A stretch of 53,412 nt of DNA from Pediococcus damnosus (GCF_001437255.1 NZ_JQBD01000005.1:1-53412); one strand, 5' to 3'; shown: positions 20,202 through 29,365, counted from the stretch's first letter. The notes: generated from the sequence alone by a model not told the origin. Made by a program: numbers and translations.

Positions 20202-21965
20202 ATGAAGAAAACCAAGATTGTTTCAACACTTGGTCCTGCAAGTACATCAGTAGATACGATTGTTAAATTAATTGAGGCTGGTGCAAATATTTTCCGTTTC
20301 AACTTTTCACATGGTGATCATGAAGAGCATTTAGACCGCTATAACAAAGTTATGGAAGCAGAAAAAATCACTGGTAAAACTGTTGGTATCTTATTGGATA
20401 CAAAGGGTGCAGAAATCCGGACAACAGTTCAAAAAGATGGCAATCAAGAATATCATACTGGCGACAAAGCACGCATCTCAATGGATGATTCATTAGATAC
20501 AACTAAAGACAAGATTGCTGTTACTTATGCTGGTTTATATGATGATGTTCATGTCGGTGGCCATGTATTGTTTGATGATGGTTTACTTGATTTTAAAGTT
20601 GATGAAAAAGATGAAGCAAACAAAGAATTAGTTGTTCATGCAATGAACAATGGTGTTCTTGGCTCTCGTAAGGGAACTAATGCACCTGGCGTTTCAATCA
20701 ACCTTCCTGGGATTACTGAAAAAGACTCAAGTGATATTCGTTTTGGTTGTGAAAACATGAATATCAACTTTATTGCTGCAAGTTTTGTTCGTAAACCTCA
20801 AGATGTTCTTGATATTCGTCAACTTTTAGAAGAAGAGAATATGACAGATGTTCAAATCTTCCCTAAGATCGAATCACAAGAAGGTATTGACAATGCTGAT
20901 GAAATCTTGAAGGTTGCTGATGGAATTATGGTTGCTCGTGGAGACATGGGTGTTGAAATTCCAGCAGAAAATGTTCCTTTGGTTCAAAAATCATTAATTA
21001 AGAAATGTAATGCACTTGGTATGCCTGTTATTACAGCTACTCAAATGTTAGATTCAATGATTGAAAACCCACGTCCAACACGTGCTGAAGCATCTGATGT
21101 TGCTAATGCCGTTTGGGATGGAACAGATGCTACAATGCTTTCTGGTGAAAGTGCTAATGGTGCTTATCCTGTTGAAGCTGTTTCAACAATGGCTAAAATC
21201 AACGAAAAAGCTGAAAATGCTATGGCTGAAGATGGTAACTTACAGATCAACAAGTTTGACCAAAGTGATGTTACAGAAACAATTGGTGCCGCTGTTGCAC
21301 GTGCTGCAAAGAACTTAGGTGTTAAAACAATTGTTGCTGCCACAGAATCTGGCTATACTGCAAAGATGATTTCTAAGTACCGTCCAAATGCTGACATTTT
21401 AGCAATTACATTTGACGAACGTACTCGTCGTGGATTAACAGTTGAATGGGGCGTTCATCCAATCGTAGCTGACAAACCAGCAACAACAGATGATATGTTT
21501 GATTTAGCTGCTAACAAAGCTGTTGACTTAGGCTTTGCCAAAGAAGGCGACTTAATCCTTATCACTGCTGGTGTTCCAGTTGGCGAACGTGGAACAACTA
21601 ATATGATGAAATTACAATTAATTGGTTCTAAGTTAGCAACTGGTCAAGGTGTTGGCGATGAAACAGTTATTGGTAAAGCAGTCATTGCAACTTCTGCAAA
21701 AGAAGCTAATGATAAAGCTGTTGAAGGCGGTATCCTTGTTACAAAGACAACTGACAAAGATTACTTACCTGCAATTGAAAAATCTAGCGCACTTGTAGTT
21801 GAAAATGGTGGTTTAACTTCTCATGCTGCTGTTGTTGGTATCTCAATGGGAATTCCTGTTATTGTTGGGGTACAAAATGCAACATCAATCCTTTCAGATG
21901 ATGAATTAATTACTGTTGATTCACGTCGTGGAGTTATCTATCATGGTGCTTCAAACGCTATCTAA
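20202..21965 (+). CDS. pyk: Pyruvate kinase with C-terminal PEP-utiliser domain
   Basis: Pyruvate kinase converts PEP and ADP to pyruvate and ATP, the last step of glycolysis. The 587-residue product has the barrel start KTKIVSTLGPAS, the catalytic segment FPKIESQEGIDN near 222-233 and MVARGDMGVEIP. The allosteric C domain is followed by an extra PEP-utiliser mobile domain (about 480-587) with GGLTSHAAVVGISMGIPVIV. That extra domain is normal in Bacillus and lactobacilli and contains the conserved His of PEP-dependent phosphotransfer enzymes. A strong terminator follows at 21997. Confidence 0.98.
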   Translation: MKKTKIVSTLGPASTSVDTIVKLIEAGANIFRFNFSHGDHEEHLDRYNKVMEAEKITGKTVGILLDTKGAEIRTTVQKDGNQEYHTGDKARISMDDSLDTTKDKIAVTYAGLYDDVHVGGHVLFDDGLLDFKVDEKDEANKELVVHAMNNGVLGSRKGTNAPGVSINLPGITEKDSSDIRFGCENMNINFIAASFVRKPQDVLDIRQLLEEENMTDVQIFPKIESQEGIDNADEILKVADGIMVARGDMGVEIPAENVPLVQKSLIKKCNALGMPVITATQMLDSMIENPRPTRAEASDVANAVWDGTDATMLSGESANGAYPVEAVSTMAKINEKAENAMAEDGNLQINKFDQSDVTETIGAAVARAAKNLGVKTIVAATESGYTAKMISKYRPNADILAITFDERTRRGLTVEWGVHPIVADKPATTDDMFDLAANKAVDLGFAKEGDLILITAGVPVGERGTTNMMKLQLIGSKLATGQGVGDETVIGKAVIATSAKEANDKAVEGGILVTKTTDKDYLPAIEKSSALVVENGGLTSHAAVVGISMGIPVIVGVQNATSILSDDELITVDSRRGVIYHGASNAI

Positions 21966-21996
21966 GGTTTATTTATAAAAGTAGTTTCTTTACTGG

Positions 21997-22028
21997 AAAG
22001 ACCGCTGTTTTTAGACAGCGGTCTTTTT
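21997..22028 (+). terminator. Rho-independent terminator after pyk
   Basis: A perfect 12-bp stem AAAGACCGCTGT/ACAGCGGTCTTT (21997-22008 and 22015-22026) with loop TTTTAG is followed by T residues. Confidence 0.95.
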
Positions 22029-22061
22029 AATACATAGCACATCAACGAAAGGATAATCTAA

Positions 22062-22517
22062 ATGGAAAGCTGGCTATTTTTAATTGGCATTTTATTAATT
22101 GCAATTTGGGGTAAGAACCAATCCCTTATCGTTGCAACAGCCGTTGTTCTTATAATCAAAGCAATCCCAAATACAGATAAACTTTTCCAGTTAGTAGAAA
22201 AACAGGGGATTAATTGGGGCGTAACGATTATTTCCGTTGCTATTTTAATTCCAATTGCAACTGGGAAGATTAGTTTCCAAGATCTATTAAATTCCTTTAA
22301 ATCGCCAGTTGGCTGGATTGCCGTCTTTTGTGGTATATTAGTGTCAATTCTTTCCGCACGTGGTGTCGGATTTCTTGCCGTTTCACCCGAGGTAACGGTT
22401 GCGCTTGTATTCGGAACAATTCTCGGGGTCGTTTTATTAAAAGGAATTGCAGCTGGTCCGATTATTGCTTCCGGGATTGCGTTTTGCATTATTCAATTAC
22501 TAAACATAAAAATTTAA
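22062..22517 (+). CDS. UPF0756 (DUF441) membrane protein
   Basis: This 151-residue integral membrane protein matches the UPF0756/DUF441 family (YtwI of B. subtilis), which has no known function. Four or five hydrophobic helices are visible (about 3-16, 20-36, 52-70, 85-103, 115-148). Segments such as [10 protein letters not shown] near the C-terminus and the small-residue-rich helices are typical. The ribosome binding site is AAAGGA. In Firmicutes this gene is often found beside pyk, as here, but the pyk terminator separates them. Confidence 0.88.
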   Translation: MESWLFLIGILLIAIWGKNQSLIVATAVVLIIKAIPNTDKLFQLVEKQGINWGVTIISVAILIPIATGKISFQDLLNSFKSPVGWIAVFCGILVSILSARGVGFLAVSPEVTVALVFGTILGVVLLKGIAAGPIIASGIAFCIIQLLNIKI

Positions 22518-22536
22518 CATATTTGAGGAGTTAAAC

Positions 22537-23403
22537 ATGAACAATTTATTAGGACGCGTTATTGATACTAAAATGACTGATGAAAATGAAAAATATTATT
22601 TCTTACAAAATTCTGGTTCTGTTTTTCAGTTAGACAAAGCAGAACAAGTTGAGCCTTTACACATTGGGGGACATTTTAAAGGATTCGCTTATGAAAATGA
22701 GGATCATAAATTACAAATCACTTCAAAGATTCCAAAAATTCAAATTGGTCGTATGGGATTCGGAACTGTTGTTCAAAGCCGCCGTGACCTTGGCGTTTTT
22801 GTCAACATTGGTTTACCTAACAAGGATATTGTTGTGTCGTTAGATGAGTTGCCAACGATCAAAAGCCTTTGGCCACAAAAGGGTGATCGATTAATGGTCA
22901 GTCTCAGTTTGGATAACAAAAATCGGTTATGGGCTAATTTGGCTGATGAAACGACATTCCAAGAAATTTCTCAGCCTGCACCTAAAACCATGAAAAACCA
23001 AAATCTAAAAGCAACAGTGTATCGACTAAAATTAGTAGGGACACTTGTCATTACAAGTGATTACTATCTTGGCTTCGTTCATCCTGATGAGCGTGAACAA
23101 GAACCCCGCTTGGGTGAAGAAGTCTCTGCCCGAGTGATTGGCATTCATCCTGATGGAACATTAAACCTTTCCCTAAAACCGCGTAGTTATGAAGCGATTG
23201 GAGACGATGCTGCCATGTTGCTGGCATTGTTACAACATAACGAGGATCATTCGTTGCCATTTACCGACAAAAGCGACCCAGCAGCAATTAAGACCGAATT
23301 TGGCATTAGTAAGGGCCAGTTTAAGCGTGCGGTCGGTCATTTATTGAAAGCCGGAGTCATAACTGAGACAAAAACAGAATTAAAACTAAAAACTGAAGAG
23401 TAG
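22537..23403 (+). CDS. cvfB: CvfB-family S1 RNA-binding protein
   Basis: This 288-residue protein belongs to the CvfB/YitL family of RNA-binding virulence regulators. It contains S1-like OB-folds (one near residues 66-130 with FGTVVQSRRDLGVFVNIGL, another near 145-215 with HPDEREQEPRLGEEVSARVIG and LNLSLKPRSYEAI) and a C-terminal winged-helix segment (about 222-285). In Staphylococcus aureus CvfB influences virulence factor expression; its direct RNA targets are not well defined. TTGAGGAG precedes the ATG. xerD follows after 12 bp. Confidence 0.9.
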   Translation: MNNLLGRVIDTKMTDENEKYYFLQNSGSVFQLDKAEQVEPLHIGGHFKGFAYENEDHKLQITSKIPKIQIGRMGFGTVVQSRRDLGVFVNIGLPNKDIVVSLDELPTIKSLWPQKGDRLMVSLSLDNKNRLWANLADETTFQEISQPAPKTMKNQNLKATVYRLKLVGTLVITSDYYLGFVHPDEREQEPRLGEEVSARVIGIHPDGTLNLSLKPRSYEAIGDDAAMLLALLQHNEDHSLPFTDKSDPAAIKTEFGISKGQFKRAVGHLLKAGVITETKTELKLKTEE

Positions 23404-23415
23404 AGTTGAACAATA

Positions 23416-24303
23416 ATGAATAATGATCTTCAAGATTATTTACATGCTCTGGTTGTTGAACAAGGGCTTGCTAAAAATACAATCTTTTCCTATCGGCAGG
23501 AGTTAACTGAATTTTTTGATTTCTTAAAGACTCAAAAAATTACTGAATTCAATAAAATTGATCGCTATACAATTTTGAATTATTTAAAATACTGTGATGA
23601 ACAACAAAAATCACGAAACTCAATTATTCACGCGGTAACTAGTCTTCGTCAGTTTTTTCATTATTTGTTAATGCAAAATAAAATAACAGCAGATCCAATG
23701 CTAAAAATAGATACGCCTAAATCTGCCCATCACTTACCTCAGGTTCTCAGCAGCAAAGAAATTGAGGCTATTTTAAGAGTCCCCGATACAAATAAGCCTC
23801 TTGGAATTAGAGACAGAACTTTACTAGAAGTTATGTATGCCACTGGCTTACGAGTCAGCGAAACAGTCAATTTAAAATTGGATGATCTTCGTTTGGAAAT
23901 GGGGCTTATTTCAACAATTGGAAAAGGAGATAAACAACGAATTATGCCTATTGGCGATGTCGCCATTCATTGGCTAACTGTCTACTTGTCAGGCGCTCGT
24001 AAACAATTATTGCGAGGCCAAGATTGTCCTTTCGTATTTCTAAATAATCATGGTAAACAATTGACGCGGCAGGGAATCTGGAAAAACCTAAAAGCAATCG
24101 TAAAAAAAGCTGGAATTACAAAAAATGTTACTCCACATACGCTTCGGCACTCATTTGCAACTACGTTATTAGAAAACGGTGCAGACTTACGAACTGTGCA
24201 AGAATTATTGGGGCATTCTGATATTTCAACAACGCAAATATACACTCATGTTACAAAAAAGCATCTGACTGAGGTTTATAACAAATACCACCCCAGAGCT
24301 TAG
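23416..24303 (+). CDS. xerD: Site-specific tyrosine recombinase XerD
   Basis: XerD, with its partner XerC (or XerS-type alternatives), resolves chromosome dimers at dif during division. The 295-residue protein has the N-terminal SAM-like core-binding domain (1 to about 105), and the catalytic domain holds the full set Arg146, Lys170, His241, Arg244, His267 and Tyr276. The length is typical of XerD. It is chromosomal housekeeping rather than a mobile-element integrase: no adjacent att site or phage gene is seen, and the cvfB-xerD-ribT-scpAB order is a stable Firmicute arrangement. Confidence 0.95.
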   Translation: MNNDLQDYLHALVVEQGLAKNTIFSYRQELTEFFDFLKTQKITEFNKIDRYTILNYLKYCDEQQKSRNSIIHAVTSLRQFFHYLLMQNKITADPMLKIDTPKSAHHLPQVLSSKEIEAILRVPDTNKPLGIRDRTLLEVMYATGLRVSETVNLKLDDLRLEMGLISTIGKGDKQRIMPIGDVAIHWLTVYLSGARKQLLRGQDCPFVFLNNHGKQLTRQGIWKNLKAIVKKAGITKNVTPHTLRHSFATTLLENGADLRTVQELLGHSDISTTQIYTHVTKKHLTEVYNKYHPRA

Positions 24304-24309
24304 ACAAAA

Positions 24310-24338
24310 TTGTGGCAATCCTTAAAATATGGTAAAGT
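24310..24338 (+). promoter_or_regulatory. Promoter of the ribT-scpAB-rluB operon
   Basis: TTGTGG (24310-24315) and TAAAGT (24333-24338) are separated by 17 bp, with TGG directly upstream of the -10 (extended -10). Confidence 0.65.
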
Positions 24339-24395
24339 TGTTAGTAATGTTTATAAATTTGAATTGAAACAGACCCTTAGGAGGCTGAGTTCAAC

Positions 24396-24767
24396 TTGTT
24401 AGTAAAATATAGAGATTCTTTTCAAAAAATTGCTATGGGATTGCTTTCATTTATTCCAGATTTAAAAGATATCGATCGAATTAACAAAGAACTAGATTGG
24501 TACGCTTCGAGTGACGATCGTAACTTATATCTTCAAAAAAACGAAGCCGGTGATTTCATTGGATTAGTTGGTGTAGAGAAACAAGACCAATACTTAATGA
24601 TCCATCACTTAGCCTTTATTCCACAACAACAAACAGAAGGCAATGAACAAGATATTTTCAATTCCTTAACTAATTATTATCCTGATTTGCAAATGATGGG
24701 CACTTTAGAAACCTCTCCGGCATTAGCGCGATGGGAAAAAAGAAAGTTTGATCAACATGGAGAATGA
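24396..24767 (+). CDS. ribT: RibT-like GNAT-fold protein
   Basis: This 123-residue protein resembles RibT, the GNAT-fold protein encoded near riboflavin genes in Bacillus but commonly found beside scpAB in lactobacilli. The N-terminus MLVKYRDSFQKIAMGLLSFI and the GLVGVEKQDQYLMIHHLAFIP strands fit. The acetyl-CoA-binding loop (normally Q/R-x-x-G-x-G/A) is degenerate here (QTEGNE), so catalytic activity is doubtful. The start is TTG, 11 nt after AGGAGG (24379-24384). The 3' end overlaps scpA by 11 nt. No other riboflavin gene is in the window. Confidence 0.8.
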   Translation: MLVKYRDSFQKIAMGLLSFIPDLKDIDRINKELDWYASSDDRNLYLQKNEAGDFIGLVGVEKQDQYLMIHHLAFIPQQQTEGNEQDIFNSLTNYYPDLQMMGTLETSPALARWEKRKFDQHGE

Positions 24768-25521
24768 TTTTCCTGAACAATTACCAAATGTAAAAATTAA
24801 CGATTTTGAAGGGCCACTAGACTTGTTATTACACCTTATCAAACAGGCTAAAATGGATATTTATGATATTCAGATTTCCGAAATCACAGCGCAATATTTA
24901 GCATATTTGCATGTAAATCAACAACTTAAATTAGATATTGCGGGTGAATATTTAATTATGGCGGCTACTTTAATGCGGATTAAAAGTAAACTACTTTTAC
25001 CTAATGAACCTAGTACCGATGATGACATTGATGAAGAAGAAGATCCTCGTCAAGATTTGGTTTCTCAGCTTGTAGAGTATCAAAAATACCAACAAGCGGC
25101 CAAAGAACTACACACAAGGGAAGACAAGCGCCACCATTACTTTACAAGAGAAGAAGCTTCTGTTCCTGAAGGTATGCAGCTGGCCCATCTTGCACCAGGA
25201 TTAACCGTGCAGGCTCTTAAACAAGCATTTGAACATGTTTTAATTAAGCATGAACAGTCTCAACCAATTCACAGAACTATCGCTGAAGATTCAATTTCCG
25301 TTACGGAACGAATTCACATGATTAAAAACAGCTTAATTAAACATCCGCAAGGCATAACCTTTGATTCCTTATTTGAAAATCACGTTAGTTCTACAAATTT
25401 GGTGGTTACTTTTATGGCAATGCTAGAATTAGTCAAAAAGCAACAAATTAGTTTTCAGCAACCCACGCAATTAGGTACCATTAAATTATTTAATCCGGGT
25501 GATAAGGCAAATGATCAGTAA
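24757..25521 (+). CDS. scpA: Segregation and condensation protein A
   Basis: ScpA is the kleisin subunit that bridges SMC heads in the bacterial condensin, needed for chromosome segregation. The N-terminal signature FEGPLDLLLHLIKQAKMDIYDI lies near residues 14-35, and the C-terminal winged helix is near 175-250. An acidic linker (DDDIDEEEDPRQ) separates them. Start: the ATG at 24757 is preferred over the in-frame TTG at 24748; neither has a strong ribosome binding site, so translation probably relies on coupling to ribT (11-nt overlap). It overlaps scpB by 11 nt. Confidence 0.95.
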   Translation: MENDFPEQLPNVKINDFEGPLDLLLHLIKQAKMDIYDIQISEITAQYLAYLHVNQQLKLDIAGEYLIMAATLMRIKSKLLLPNEPSTDDDIDEEEDPRQDLVSQLVEYQKYQQAAKELHTREDKRHHYFTREEASVPEGMQLAHLAPGLTVQALKQAFEHVLIKHEQSQPIHRTIAEDSISVTERIHMIKNSLIKHPQGITFDSLFENHVSSTNLVVTFMAMLELVKKQQISFQQPTQLGTIKLFNPGDKANDQ

Positions 25522-26113
25522 TATTGAAAAAATTGAAGCTCTTTTATTTGTGAGCGGTGAAGACGGACTTAGCTTAAGTGACCTTTCTGAAATGACTGGA
25601 TTTATGCGTCCTGCAGTTTCTACTATGCTCGAAAAATTAGCTAAAAAATATAAAGAGGACTCTGATTCAGCATTAACATTACTTCATTTTGGAAATAACT
25701 TTCGACTAGCCACCAAGCCTGAAACGTCCGATGTTATAAAAAATTATTTTGATGCACCTCAATTAACAAAACTTTCGCCAGCTTCTTTGGAAGTCCTTGC
25801 AATTGTTGCCTATAAACAACCAATCACGAGACTTGAAATTGACGATATCAGGGGCGTTCAAAGTGGGACAATTCTTCAAAAATTAACAATCAGAAACTTA
25901 ATTAAAGAAGCCGGCCGCCTTGATGAACCTGGAAGACCCATTCTTTATGCTACAACTGATTACTTTTTAGACTATTTTGGTCTAAACGCAATTGATCAAT
26001 TACCAGCTCTACCAAACATTCAGCCTGATAATTCATCTGATACAAAGGATCTTTATTTAAAACAATTCAATGAAAAACTACATGAAAACGAGGACGACAA
26101 AAATGGCAAGTGA
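25511..26113 (+). CDS. scpB: Segregation and condensation protein B
   Basis: ScpB is the dimeric winged-helix partner of ScpA in the SMC-ScpAB condensin. The 200-residue product shows KIEALLFVSGEDGLSLSDLSE at the N-terminus (first winged helix) and LSPASLEVLAIVAYKQPITRLEIDDIRG near 90-117 (second winged helix), both diagnostic. The start is ATG 25511 with GGGTGA 8 nt upstream; an in-frame GTG at 25499 is less likely. It overlaps scpA and rluB by 11 nt each. Confidence 0.95.
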   Translation: MISNIEKIEALLFVSGEDGLSLSDLSEMTGFMRPAVSTMLEKLAKKYKEDSDSALTLLHFGNNFRLATKPETSDVIKNYFDAPQLTKLSPASLEVLAIVAYKQPITRLEIDDIRGVQSGTILQKLTIRNLIKEAGRLDEPGRPILYATTDYFLDYFGLNAIDQLPALPNIQPDNSSDTKDLYLKQFNEKLHENEDDKNGK

Positions 26114-26819
26114 ACGTTTACAAAAAGTTATGGCAGAAGCTGGGGTTGCGTCACGAAGAAAATCAGAAACATTAATTACTGCTGGAAATGTGACTGTTAA
26201 TGGTAAGCAGATCAAAACATTGGGAACAAAAGTTGATAATGATGATCACATCGAAGTCAATGGAATTCCTCTTCAAAGAGAAAAGTTGGTCTATCTTTTA
26301 TTCTATAAACCTCGAGGGGTCATTTCGAGTGTTAAGGATGAAAAAAAGCGTAAGACCGTCATGAGTTATTTTCCTGATGTTCAGCAACGAATTTATCCAG
26401 TTGGACGACTAGATTATGATACGTCTGGCATTTTACTAATGACTAACGATGGACAATTAGCTAATAAATTAACCCATCCTAAATATAAATTTGAAAAAAC
26501 TTATGTTGCAAAAGTTGAAGGAATTCCTACGAATGATCAAATGGAAAAATTACGTCATGGCGTTCGAATTGATAAAAAAGTAACTGCACCGGCCAAAACA
26601 AAGGTCATCAGTACAGATTTAAATAAAAAAACAGCTGTCGTTGAAATTACAATTCATGAAGGTCGTAATCATCAGGTTAAAAAAATGTTTGATAAAATTA
26701 GTCATCCGGTCATCAAACTCAAACGAGAAAAATATGGTTTCTTAACTTTAGATGGCCTGCAGTCAGGTGAATGGCGTTCTTTAAAGTTAAATGAAGTTAC
26801 GCGTTTACTAAAGCGGTAA
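26103..26819 (+). CDS. rluB: Ribosomal large subunit pseudouridine synthase B
   Basis: This 238-residue enzyme is a RsuA/RluB-family pseudouridine synthase that modifies 23S rRNA (position 2605 by E. coli numbering, inferred from the family). It has an S4 RNA-binding domain at residues 1-60 (MASERLQKVMAEAGVASRRK) and a catalytic domain with the active aspartate Asp104 in GRLDYDTSG. GAGGA lies 8 nt before the ATG at 26103; the frame is open to 26070, but those residues are not family-like. It overlaps scpB by 11 nt, giving the common scpA-scpB-rluB operon. Confidence 0.95.
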   Translation: MASERLQKVMAEAGVASRRKSETLITAGNVTVNGKQIKTLGTKVDNDDHIEVNGIPLQREKLVYLLFYKPRGVISSVKDEKKRKTVMSYFPDVQQRIYPVGRLDYDTSGILLMTNDGQLANKLTHPKYKFEKTYVAKVEGIPTNDQMEKLRHGVRIDKKVTAPAKTKVISTDLNKKTAVVEITIHEGRNHQVKKMFDKISHPVIKLKREKYGFLTLDGLQSGEWRSLKLNEVTRLLKR

Positions 26820-26824
26820 ATACT

Positions 26825-27883
26825 ATGAATAAAGACTTTGATTTTTCAGATTTTTTACTACAATTTTATTCACGTTCTGAATGGCGACGACCAAAAGTTA
26901 TCCTCAACAATTTAATAGGGAGAAGAACCGTTTCCAATCTTTTTTGGGGAATGCAATACGGTCTTCTGCCTTTTTTTGATTTGTTTCCTAAATTAAATAA
27001 TGAAAATTTTGATCATTTTCAAAAAAAATTCAAACAAGATGGTTTTATTGAAGTCCAAGATAAAGAAGTACGTCTTACAGATACTGGAAAGTTACGTAAG
27101 GAAACTAATCTCTCAAAAAACTTTCAGTTCCAATTTAAAGGAATTGGCTTATATACTAATATTGAAACCATTAAAGATTGTTTGAACTTAACTGTTCAAA
27201 TTATTTCTGAATTTGCATTCAAAAACAACCGTTATTATCCCTTGCAGTACTCTGGACGAGTCATGAACTTTTGCAAACGCTGGTTTCGTCAGAACAAATC
27301 ACCAGAATTACCTAATAAATTTCAGCAGGAATTATCTGAGTTTTTGAAAACTCTTGATAATAAAAGCGCGGATGCATTTGTAGCTAGTTTTGTGGGCCAC
27401 AACAGCTTTGGCCTGACAGATCACCAGATAAAAACTGATTTATCGCTTAATTCATTTGAGTGGAAAATAATAGATCTCGCGCTTATGACTGAATTCATTT
27501 GGTGGGCATCTGACGATAACTCCCAAACTCACCCTTTGTGTCAAAACTTAGTTACCCCTTGGCTTGCTGATTCGCCACTTTCAATGAGTAGTGAAGTAAC
27601 ATATCAGTTGTTTTTGAATAATTTTTCAATCGAAAAAATTGCTCAAAAACGCCACATTAAAGTTAATACTGTAAGAGAGCATTTACTAGAAGCCGCCATT
27701 TTGATCAAAGATTTCCCATTTCAATCTTTTTTATCGGCACCACTTCCAACAAATCTACATAACTATTTACAGAATAATCCTGTCTTACAATGGCAATTTT
27801 CAGTTGTTAATGAGTTAGTCCCGGAATTTTCTTTTTTTGAATTTCGCTTATTACAAATTCGGGAGGATCGAACCCAAAAATGA
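26825..27883 (+). CDS. YpbB-like helix-turn-helix protein upstream of recQ
   Basis: This 352-residue protein resembles YpbB, the gene that precedes recQ in many Firmicutes. The C-terminal part carries a helix-turn-helix (about 252-285, NFSIEKIAQKRHIKVNTVRE) of the type found at the end of some RecQ helicases (HTH_40). The N-terminal two thirds are not recognisable. The ribosome binding site is weak. The stop codon overlaps the recQ start (ATGA), so the two are translationally coupled. A role as an accessory DNA-binding factor for RecQ is inferred from this context and is not shown. Confidence 0.75.
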   Translation: MNKDFDFSDFLLQFYSRSEWRRPKVILNNLIGRRTVSNLFWGMQYGLLPFFDLFPKLNNENFDHFQKKFKQDGFIEVQDKEVRLTDTGKLRKETNLSKNFQFQFKGIGLYTNIETIKDCLNLTVQIISEFAFKNNRYYPLQYSGRVMNFCKRWFRQNKSPELPNKFQQELSEFLKTLDNKSADAFVASFVGHNSFGLTDHQIKTDLSLNSFEWKIIDLALMTEFIWWASDDNSQTHPLCQNLVTPWLADSPLSMSSEVTYQLFLNNFSIEKIAQKRHIKVNTVREHLLEAAILIKDFPFQSFLSAPLPTNLHNYLQNNPVLQWQFSVVNELVPEFSFFEFRLLQIREDRTQK

Positions 27884-29346
27884 AAATTCATAATGATCAA
27901 ATTTACAAAACACTTCAAACAAAATTTGGCTTTTCAGAATTTAAATCAGGTCAATTAGAAATCATTCAACGACTTTGTAACCGAAAAAATGTGCTAGCCG
28001 TTCTGCCAACAGGCACTGGTAAATCCTTAATTTATCAGCTATTTGGGTACTTAATTAATCGGCCGATCATTGTAATTTCACCGTTAATTTCTTTAATTGA
28101 TGATCAAGTTGCTCGTTTAAATCGCCTAGGGGAAAAGCGCGTGATTGGCCTAACTTCGAAATTAGATCACAATCAACGCCAGTTTGCCTTAAAACATTTA
28201 CGTAATTATCGTTTTATATATGTTTCTCCAGAAATGGCGGACCAACCAGATGTTAGATTAGAGCTAGACCAAATTAATTGTGGTTTATTTGTCATAGACG
28301 AAGCACATTGTCTATCACAGTGGGGGCCTGATTTTCGCCCAGCTTATTTAAAACTAAAAGATCTCGTTCGCCACATAGGATCACCGACTACTTTGATGCT
28401 TACGGCAACAGCCAAACCAGCTGTCAGAAAAGATATTATCGAAAAAATGGGATTTGCAGTATCAGATGTCATACAAGTTGTTCATTCCGTTGATCGTCCA
28501 AATATTTTTCTAGACGTTGAACACTGCGCGTCATTAACAGAAAAAAACGAGAAATTATTGGATTTAATCTCAGTTCTCAAAGGATCTGGAATTATTTATT
28601 TTTCTAGCAAAAAAATTGCCAATCAAATTTCTGAATTAATTGCACAGAAGACTGGACGAACAACGGCTGCATACCATGCCGATATCGATTTACAAGATCG
28701 ATATCGGATTCAACAACAATTTATGCATGGAAATATTGAACTAATATGTGCGACCAGTGCCTTTGGTATGGGGATCGATAAAGACAACGTTCGTTTTGTA
28801 ATTCATTACCACATGCCAGGGAACCTAGAAAATTATCTCCAAGAAATTGGAAGAGCTGGACGTGATCAAAGGGCCAGTATCGCTATTTTACTTTACGCTC
28901 CGGGTGATGAGTATATCCCAAGTACCCTAAACTTAATGGGACTACCAAGTGCTGCCAATATTCAAACATTTTTTCATCAACCAGAGAGTCGTGCTTCGTT
29001 TGATGATGATCAAAGGCAATTACTTACCTATTACCATGATCAAAGGAAAACATCAGAGGACGTTACTCAAATTTTTCAAACGCGTCAATTGGCAAAACAA
29101 ACTAGTCTGGTAAGTATGCTAGATTACATTAACGAAACCGATTGTTTACGGACAAAATTACTTGCTTATTTTGATGAACAATTTAATGAACATTCACAAA
29201 ATTGTTGTGCAACTGATCAAGCGTTAGAAAAAATTAAACAACTTCATTTAGATACAGTCCCTAACAAACAAGATGTGTCAGATGTAAAAAAACAATTAGT
29301 TCCATGGCAAATGCGCCTAGAACAATTATTTTCATCCAAAAAATAA
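27880..29346 (+). CDS. recQ: ATP-dependent DNA helicase, RecQ family (short form)
   Basis: This 488-residue superfamily 2 helicase has all RecQ motifs: Walker A GTGKS at 45-49, DEAH at 140-143 followed by CLSQWGPDFRPAY, MLTATAKPAVR, and motif VI QEIGRAGRDQRAS. It is of the short type (RecS of B. subtilis), lacking the RQC winged helix and the HRDC domain. The zinc-binding region is reduced: one Cys in DCLRTKLLAYFDEQ and a CC pair some 20 residues later. It probably unwinds recombination or stalled-fork intermediates. It is coupled to the YpbB-like gene by a 4-nt overlap. Confidence 0.95.
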   Translation: MKIHNDQIYKTLQTKFGFSEFKSGQLEIIQRLCNRKNVLAVLPTGTGKSLIYQLFGYLINRPIIVISPLISLIDDQVARLNRLGEKRVIGLTSKLDHNQRQFALKHLRNYRFIYVSPEMADQPDVRLELDQINCGLFVIDEAHCLSQWGPDFRPAYLKLKDLVRHIGSPTTLMLTATAKPAVRKDIIEKMGFAVSDVIQVVHSVDRPNIFLDVEHCASLTEKNEKLLDLISVLKGSGIIYFSSKKIANQISELIAQKTGRTTAAYHADIDLQDRYRIQQQFMHGNIELICATSAFGMGIDKDNVRFVIHYHMPGNLENYLQEIGRAGRDQRASIAILLYAPGDEYIPSTLNLMGLPSAANIQTFFHQPESRASFDDDQRQLLTYYHDQRKTSEDVTQIFQTRQLAKQTSLVSMLDYINETDCLRTKLLAYFDEQFNEHSQNCCATDQALEKIKQLHLDTVPNKQDVSDVKKQLVPWQMRLEQLFSSKK

Positions 29347-29365
29347 CCACGCAATTTAGTCAATA

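Noticed and set aside
22058-22489. 143-codon reverse-strand open frame
   Set aside because: It is fully antisense to the UPF0756 membrane protein gene, with no ribosome binding site or recognisable domain.
23416-24303. Possible phage or island integrase
   Set aside because: The protein has XerD length and context between cvfB and ribT, with no attachment-site repeats or phage genes nearby.
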